A DNA stretch of 62,000 nt from Symbiodinium natans (Eukaryota > Sar > Dinophyceae > Suessiales > Symbiodiniaceae), in assembly GCA_905221605.1 (NCBI GenBank), contig CAJNDS010002330.1, forward strand, positions 294,576 through 356,575. Reading direction: 5' to 3'. Below are positions 56,840-62,000 of this stretch, in pieces (within the stretch, counting starts at the first letter, position 1; each line of letters begins with the position of its first letter). Position numbers and translations under genes: made by a program. The notes beneath the pieces were generated by a model. That model saw nothing but the letters and a program-made list of their open reading frames with translations. It was not told the DNA's origin and searched no databases.

Positions 56840-59023
56840 ATGTCTGAAGATAGTTTGCCGGATATAGAGGGGGATGATCTTTCGGTCGGTCATGTCAGTG
56901 AAGATGATGGGCCGCCAGTCCTTCCTATCGTTCCCTTTGAGTTGCCCCCATTTGGGGCTGGTGTGCAGTCCTCTGGGCCGTTGTTGCGGTTGCCAAGGCC
57001 GTTGGATGCAGAAGTCGATGGCCTAGATTGGGGTGATGAAAACTCCCCTGTTTCGGCGGCAGAAGACTTTATGGTTGACGTCAACCCTGAAGTGTCTGAA
57101 CTCAGCTCTGGGCATACCTCATGCCGGACATGTGCGCGTGATGATTTGTTGAGCCAGTCTGCAGACCATGACGCCATTAGGGAAGACTCACAGGTGTCTG
57201 AGTCTGAGAAACCGTCCGTCAGCGAGCCTCCTGCAAAAATGGCGCGTACCGTGGGTGATGTGTTTGCCGACAGCTTTGTACGGTTAGCGGATAGGGGCCT
57301 GTCTGATGTTGTGTTGCCTTGGGAGCTGCCTGCTGTGAGTGCAATCTTTGGCGAGTCCTCGGTGTCTTCGGAGCTTAAAATGCCACCCCTTTCTATGCGT
57401 GAAGCAGAAGTCTGGACCCCCCAGTCGCTTCCGTGCAAGCCTTTCACTTCGTTCGATGAGCAACAGGAGTCGGTCGTGCCTGGGGACCTTGCGTCATCTG
57501 TTTTCAAAGTCCTTTCCGACGTTGATGTTGATGCCCAGCAAAGCAAAGCAGTGAGGCTTGCGGTTGATAAGTGGATCGTGATTATGCGGAGGAACCGCAA
57601 GATGCACCCTGAGTGCGAAGTCGATCCACAGGCGCTGGAAGCATGCATTGGGTCGAGGGCCGCAGGAACAGCCTCCAAGAGAGCAGGTAGCATCCTCACG
57701 TTCCTGAGGTGGTTTGATACCATTGTTGGTGCAAATCTCGATCCTTTCACTGATGACATGTTTTGGAGGTACATGCAATTCTTGGATGGTTCGCAGGCCC
57801 CACCGTCCAAAGCCTCTTCCTTCTTGTCCGCCCTGCGCTTTGCTTACTTCGTGATGGATGTAAGAAACATCCCTTGCAAAATAAGCCGCAAGTGTGTTGG
57901 CGCGGCTGAGCGTATGTTGGCTAACCTTGGTGACCTCCAACAGGCACCCCCGCTCACTGTGGCACAAGTTCGTATCCTTCATTCCCTGTTGCATGGACAC
58001 GATACATCGGATTGGGATCGAGCCTTTGCCGGATATTGTCTCTTGTGCTTGTACGCACGTGCCAGACAATCTGACTTCCGTAAGGTGGCATATGTGGACG
58101 TGGATGGAGAAGGCCGCGATGGCTATGTGGTAATCCGGGTTAAGCAGCATAAGACCGCAAGGGCAGCCAGAAGGGTCGCGCAGCTGCTACCAATCCTGAT
58201 TCCGTTGCGTGGAATTGCGGATCATGAATGGTTTGAGACGTGCAAGTGTGCCTTTGAGAAGGTTGGTCTTCTGTTACATGGGCATGTTGGTGCTGCGCTC
58301 TTCCGTCCGCCCCTAGCCAATGGCGTGTTGGCTCGCAGAGCCATTACGGCAGGGGAAGTCTCAACTTTCCTAAGGCTTGTGCTTAAAGATAAGGCGGTCT
58401 CTTCACACAGCTTGAAAAGAACGTGCATCTCTTGGGCCAGCAAGGCTGGGGCCAAGAAGGAGGTCCGCTCATGTTTGGGCAGACATGTCACGGCGGTTGA
58501 AGGAACTGAGGCTGTGTACTCTGTGGAGTTGAGCATGGGGCCCGTAAGGGAGCTGGAAACAGTCATGGATGCCATCAGACAGCTTGAGTTCTCTCCTGAT
58601 GCACCTCGGGGACACATGTGGGCGTTCCCCCCGCAGCCACCTTCTGCAGATGGGCCAACACAAGGCAAGGGCTTGTTGCCGACTCAGGCATACCTTAGTG
58701 CCTCGTTAGCACCTGCTATCAAGGTTGAAAGTTCCGGTGAGGAGGAATCATCTTCCTCCGATAGCTCGAGTGAGTCATCGGGCTCGAGTGAATCGCCGGC
58801 ATCACCCGACCCCGTGCGGGTCGATGATCGGGCGCCTGTTCCTAGCGGGAACCCTGTACAAGGCACTGGTACATGGGTAAAACACTCCAAATCCGGAGTT
58901 CTTCACCATGCTTATGGCGACAACATCCTTGTGTGTGGGCGCCCACGCACGGCAATGTACGTCTTGCCTTCTGAGGAGGATCTTATGAATCCAGAGTGTC
59001 GCACTTGCAAACGCAACATGTGA
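56840..59023 (+). CDS. tyrosine recombinase of a mobile element (727 aa)
   Basis: Predicted DNA-cutting and -joining enzyme for element integration. Residues 1-215 are acidic and Ser-rich. About 225-385 is the helical core-binding region (KWIVIMRRNRKMHPECE, then a SAM-like fold). About 390-565 is the catalytic domain: box I Arg in YARARQSDF (R407/R409), Lys in KQHKT (K435/K438), SHSLKRT (H523, K526 where the family has the HxxR Arg, R527), LGRH (H549) and nucleophile Y560 eleven residues later. About 600-665 is a Ser/Glu-rich linker. The tail has HxxxGxxHH, VCGRP and CRTCKRNM-stop, a likely metal-binding end. One intact ORF. The element could be DIRS-like or Crypton-like; reverse transcriptase is not visible within the window. 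Confidence 0.86.
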   Translation: MSEDSLPDIEGDDLSVGHVSEDDGPPVLPIVPFELPPFGAGVQSSGPLLRLPRPLDAEVDGLDWGDENSPVSAAEDFMVDVNPEVSELSSGHTSCRTCARDDLLSQSADHDAIREDSQVSESEKPSVSEPPAKMARTVGDVFADSFVRLADRGLSDVVLPWELPAVSAIFGESSVSSELKMPPLSMREAEVWTPQSLPCKPFTSFDEQQESVVPGDLASSVFKVLSDVDVDAQQSKAVRLAVDKWIVIMRRNRKMHPECEVDPQALEACIGSRAAGTASKRAGSILTFLRWFDTIVGANLDPFTDDMFWRYMQFLDGSQAPPSKASSFLSALRFAYFVMDVRNIPCKISRKCVGAAERMLANLGDLQQAPPLTVAQVRILHSLLHGHDTSDWDRAFAGYCLLCLYARARQSDFRKVAYVDVDGEGRDGYVVIRVKQHKTARAARRVAQLLPILIPLRGIADHEWFETCKCAFEKVGLLLHGHVGAALFRPPLANGVLARRAITAGEVSTFLRLVLKDKAVSSHSLKRTCISWASKAGAKKEVRSCLGRHVTAVEGTEAVYSVELSMGPVRELETVMDAIRQLEFSPDAPRGHMWAFPPQPPSADGPTQGKGLLPTQAYLSASLAPAIKVESSGEEESSSSDSSSESSGSSESPASPDPVRVDDRAPVPSGNPVQGTGTWVKHSKSGVLHHAYGDNILVCGRPRTAMYVLPSEEDLMNPECRTCKRNM

Positions 59024-59461
59024 TGAGGTGTGGATGGGAGACGGATGTGTTCGTTTCCACTCGCTATGGCGAAGAAAAGAGATTGCTACATGGTAGCGAC
59101 ATGTGCCCAGGGGCTAATGTGAGGAAGCGAGAGCTGCAGTGTGCTGTTGCCGGCTAGATGTCGGTTCTTGAAGTCAAGGCAAGGACATGGTCCCTTATGA
59201 GCCTTGAGGCACATGGTGCCAATGCCTAGCCAATGGGCTTTATGGGCAATGGGGGGGGCCCAGGGGCCACACATTCAGCATGTGAGTGTTGGATTGTGCA
59301 TGCGATGTTCCAAAACCAGGCTCGCAGTTGTAGAATGCGGACATGTTCTTTGTAGTTCATTGAGTTGAGTGGTGTTCGTACGGAGTCTTCTACCACGTTG
59401 TGCATGTGATGTGATCAGGTGTGGCTTCCTCTTTGTTTGTGCAGCGTAGATTCTCCGTGCC
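59024..59461. other. spacer between recombinase and Gag-like ORFs
   Basis: 438 bp, no ORF or array recognised. Could carry a promoter or splice site for the downstream ORF. Confidence 0.5.
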
Positions 59462-60655
59462 ATGTCTTCCTTGATTGAGTCTGAGGCCCACTTCGTCCAG
59501 CGCGCCCGCGAGATCAAATGCCCTGATGATGTGCTAGCGGAGCTTCGTGTCGGTGGGTTCACCAGCCTGGGTCAATTGGCTTATGCAGTGGGTCAGCCTG
59601 GTCAGGTCATCCCTGAGTCAGCCTTCAATGCATTCTGTGCTGCTACCACACCTGGAGCCAATGCGGCGGGCAAGGCATGTGTGCGCCGCCTTGTCTTTGA
59701 AGCGCAGACGTTGGTTTTGGCTGACTTGCGCCTGCAAGTTTCTGACCCGGAAGGTACCTCCAGGAAAATGCCGGAGGCAGAAAGGGACCGGCGTCTGCAG
59801 CACCTGCGGGGTCGGCTTCCAGGCGTGCTCATTGAAGGCGGCATGGAACCTGGGCGATGTGTCTTAGAGGATTGTGTCAGGCAGGAGTCCGCCAATCAGT
59901 TGAAGTACCTCAGCCCTGATCGATGTGTATCGAGGACGCATGAAGTTACCCACTCCAAAGGTGCATCCCGCCAGCTTGAACTTGAAAGCTCCAAGTTGGT
60001 GATCAAAGAAACGGATGATGCCATGAGTATGCCAACTCATAGCGCGTTGCAAGTCCAGGAGGCCCTTCGTCGCCGGGGTATTGCCTATGTGTTTGCTCAG
60101 AGCGTCACCTACACTGCCTATGAGAAGTACATCTCCCGGCTGTTCAGCAACCTTCACCGGGAACCCCCTCCAGGTTTTGCACGCTGCTCTGTGGCACAGT
60201 TGGTGGAAGCCGATCGGCAGGTGTTTGTCCGCATGATCGAACTGGGTATTCAACCGCGTGCAGCCACAGACGGAAGTTTCCCAATGGATGATGCGTTGAC
60301 CTCAGCGCTTGAAAGCTACCACGTCTCCATGGCCTTGATGCCGCTTCCGCAGAAGCAGGGCAATGGAAACAAAGAGCGCCGTGAACTCAAGCGAAAGCTC
60401 GAACCGGGAGAAAAGAAGCTCAAAGGTAGCCCCAAAGGCAGTGGCAAAGGCAAAGGCAAAACGTCCTTCGCCGCCCGTATCCCCAAGGAGATTCTCCAGA
60501 AAGGAGGCGTTGCTAACGCCCCTGCGGGTGAGGCCCTCTGTTTTGACTACAACCTGCATGGGGACAAGTGCAAGTGTTCCGCCGCCACATGTCCCCGCAA
60601 GCACCTGTGTTGCAAGTGTTTCCAACCGCATCCCATCCGGGATCACAAGGAGTGA
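59462..60655 (+). CDS. Gag-like ORF with C-terminal Cys/His zinc finger (397 aa)
   Basis: Residues 1-~285 are a mixed helical region without a domain I can name. ~300-345 is a Lys/Gly-rich basic stretch (ELKRKLEPGEKKLKGSPKGS). ~355-397 is a Cys/His cluster: CFDYNLHGDKCKCS, CPRKH, CCKC, then HPIRDH, of the CCCH/knuckle kind seen at the end of Gag-type proteins of retroelements. It ends in TGA directly followed by CAGTCA, and the frame beyond that stop stays open to the window end, so it is probably the first part of a readthrough polyprotein. Role inferred: RNA/DNA binding and particle formation. Confidence 0.75.
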   Translation: MSSLIESEAHFVQRAREIKCPDDVLAELRVGGFTSLGQLAYAVGQPGQVIPESAFNAFCAATTPGANAAGKACVRRLVFEAQTLVLADLRLQVSDPEGTSRKMPEAERDRRLQHLRGRLPGVLIEGGMEPGRCVLEDCVRQESANQLKYLSPDRCVSRTHEVTHSKGASRQLELESSKLVIKETDDAMSMPTHSALQVQEALRRRGIAYVFAQSVTYTAYEKYISRLFSNLHREPPPGFARCSVAQLVEADRQVFVRMIELGIQPRAATDGSFPMDDALTSALESYHVSMALMPLPQKQGNGNKERRELKRKLEPGEKKLKGSPKGSGKGKGKTSFAARIPKEILQKGGVANAPAGEALCFDYNLHGDKCKCSAATCPRKHLCCKCFQPHPIRDHKE

Positions 60656-60661
60656 CAGTCA
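60653..60661 (+). promoter_or_regulatory. candidate stop-codon readthrough site
   Basis: TGA CAG TCA matches the CARYYA context that promotes translational readthrough in several viral and cellular genes. The upstream (Gag-like) and downstream (enzyme) frames are identical. Confidence 0.6.
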
Positions 60662-62000
60662 GTGCCAGAGGCGGGACTTGCTGCTTCAACGTCGGATGAG
60701 CCCGTGTTGCCAGCGGTTCCGCCACATGAGGAAACTGGAGCTGAGGCTCCCGCTGTGGTCAGTCAAGCTGTGCACCATGTTGCGGCTGAGCCCCCGGTTT
60801 CCCATGCTCCTGAGCCAACCTCCCTGAATTCGTGCGCTTCTGTCAGTGACCCTGAGGAACTTGCTGAGCAACTTCTCCAGGGCAAACTCATTGATCCTCA
60901 CTCTGTGCTCTCCCTGTGGGAGCTCCTTCCACATGAGGCGCCTCACAAGGCGGCGTCAGGAAGCTCATTCTTCACTGGTCTGTACCGGAGAGGGGGTGTG
61001 CTGGGTCTTCGGGCCAATGTGGCCCGCTTCCCAAAAGTCGCGCAGGTCCTCTGTGCTTTCGTTCGGCAGCGTCGGCCGTCTGCGGTGTTCACTTCGCTTG
61101 CCATATTCTGTGACATTCCCACTGAGCCTCATCGTGACTCCCATAATGGCCCATCTCCTAATCTTGTGTTTAAGCTTTCGGATTTCTCCGGGGGCGGTGT
61201 GTGGTGTGAGGGCCCAGGGCACGATGTCCGCCCTGTTCAAGGCTCTCCCGTTCAGGGTCGTGTGCTCAATTTCGATGATGGTTGTCTCGAGCTGCCTGCT
61301 AAGGACCACTGGCATATGACTGAACCCTGGCAAGGCCGTCGCGTGGTCCTTGTGGCATATGCGCTGCCTTATATGCCCTCAGTTAAGCTTGAGGTCCCCC
61401 AAGCCCTCCTTGAGCTTGGCTTCCCGTTGCCACCGGATTTCCTTCCAGCACTGTCGGATGTTCCTCCGCTCAGCAGCCCCGCACCGGAGCCTACGCAGGT
61501 GCCTGAGCTGTCTTCCCGACCAGCGTTCATTATTGAGGTCTTTTCTGGCATGTCCAGGCTATCCGCCTGCCTTAAGCAACTTGGTTTTGACGCCATTGCC
61601 GTCGACCATAAGCGCGTCCCTGGCGCCGCCTGTCATGTTCATCTTGTCGACTTGTGTACAACGGAAGGCGTTGAGTTGGTCCGACGTTGGCTGGCAATGC
61701 CCAACTGCGTGGGTATTTGGTTCGCTCCACCATGTGGGACGGCCAGCCGAGCAAGGGAGATCAAAGGGGTTCCGGGGCCCCCCCCTCTCCGATCGGAAAA
61801 GTTTCCGAACGGGCTGCCGCAGCTAGAAGGTCAATCCCTTCTCCGAGTCACCTTAGCGAACCAACTTTACGATTGTGTTTCTGACTTGGTTCTTGAGGCT
61901 GCCTCCCGTAACCTTGTCATCGGTGTCGAGAACCCTCGGCAAAGTCTCTACTGGCGCACTTCCATGTTTGCGCGCATCGCACACCTCCTTCAGTTCACTG
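60656..62000 (+). CDS. element polyprotein: 2OG-Fe(II) dioxygenase-like + C5-methyltransferase-like, runs off window
   Basis: 448 codons open with no stop and no early ATG, in frame with the Gag-like ORF after its TGA. The first ~100 residues are Pro/Ala/Glu-rich. The dioxygenase-like part (about 61000-61380) has PHRDSHN (HxD, His at 61130), FSGGGVW, then DHWHMTEPWQGRRVVLVAYA, fitting the distal His and the Arg of the double-stranded beta-helix fold. The methyltransferase-like part (about 61525-62000) has IIEVFSGMSRLSACL (motif I-like), WFAPPCGTASRARE (motif IV with the catalytic Cys at 61733-61735) and GVENPRQSLYW (ENP motif). A reverse transcriptase would be expected further downstream if this is a retroelement. 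Enzyme activity is inferred from motifs only. Confidence 0.72.

Noticed and set aside
1-62000. tRNA or rRNA genes
   Set aside because: I saw no cloverleaf with a GTTCRANNC-type T arm and no rRNA core sequence, though a covariance-model search would be needed to exclude tRNAs.

Overview
This window looks like nuclear DNA of a peridinin-type dinoflagellate. The evidence is a form II RuBisCO encoded as a tandem polyprotein, TTTAGGG/CCCTAAA heptamers throughout, introns that mostly begin GC or GA and end AG|G, and all recognised host genes and mobile-element ORFs on the + strand. I cannot name the genus.

Layout. 1-3650: unassigned sequence, then an AT-rich island with a decayed reverse transcriptase (about 2310-3490). 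4166-6159: a ~209-bp satellite ending at a 100-N assembly gap (6160-6259). 6260-12084: rbcL polyprotein, one partial and three complete RuBisCO units on an exact 1786-bp period, each unit with two short introns, stop at 12082-12084. 12085-18869: telomere-like arrays with a few exon-like islands.

18870-35915: an FTR1-type iron permease split into 25 exons of 20-85 nt. Joined, they give 379 codons plus a stop, with a signal peptide and both RExxE motifs (RESLE, REGLE). 41430-53331: a soluble fumarate reductase flavoprotein (FAD/OSM1 type) split into at least 22 exons of 27-77 nt. The joined frame is open for 364 codons, but the C-terminal exons are not found. No long ORF betrays either gene, because about 90% or more of each locus is intron made of telomere-like arrays, microsatellites and short inverted-repeat elements.

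53335-62000: the telomere-like background fades and a mobile element begins. It has a tyrosine recombinase ORF (56840-59023), a Gag-like zinc-finger ORF (59462-60655), and then, in the same frame after one TGA followed by CAGTCA (a known readthrough context), an open frame running off the window. That frame carries a 2OG-Fe(II) dioxygenase-like segment and a cytosine-C5-methyltransferase-like segment. A decayed recombinase copy of the same family lies in FTR1 intron 21 (about 33475-34131).

The strongest candidates for something undescribed are this recombinase/Gag/dioxygenase/methyltransferase element, introns with a G-rich 5' part and a C-rich 3' part able to fold back, and telomere-like arrays nested at a CCCTA seed inside small inverted-repeat elements. 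Exon joins were made by hand from reading frame and family knowledge; transcripts would settle them.
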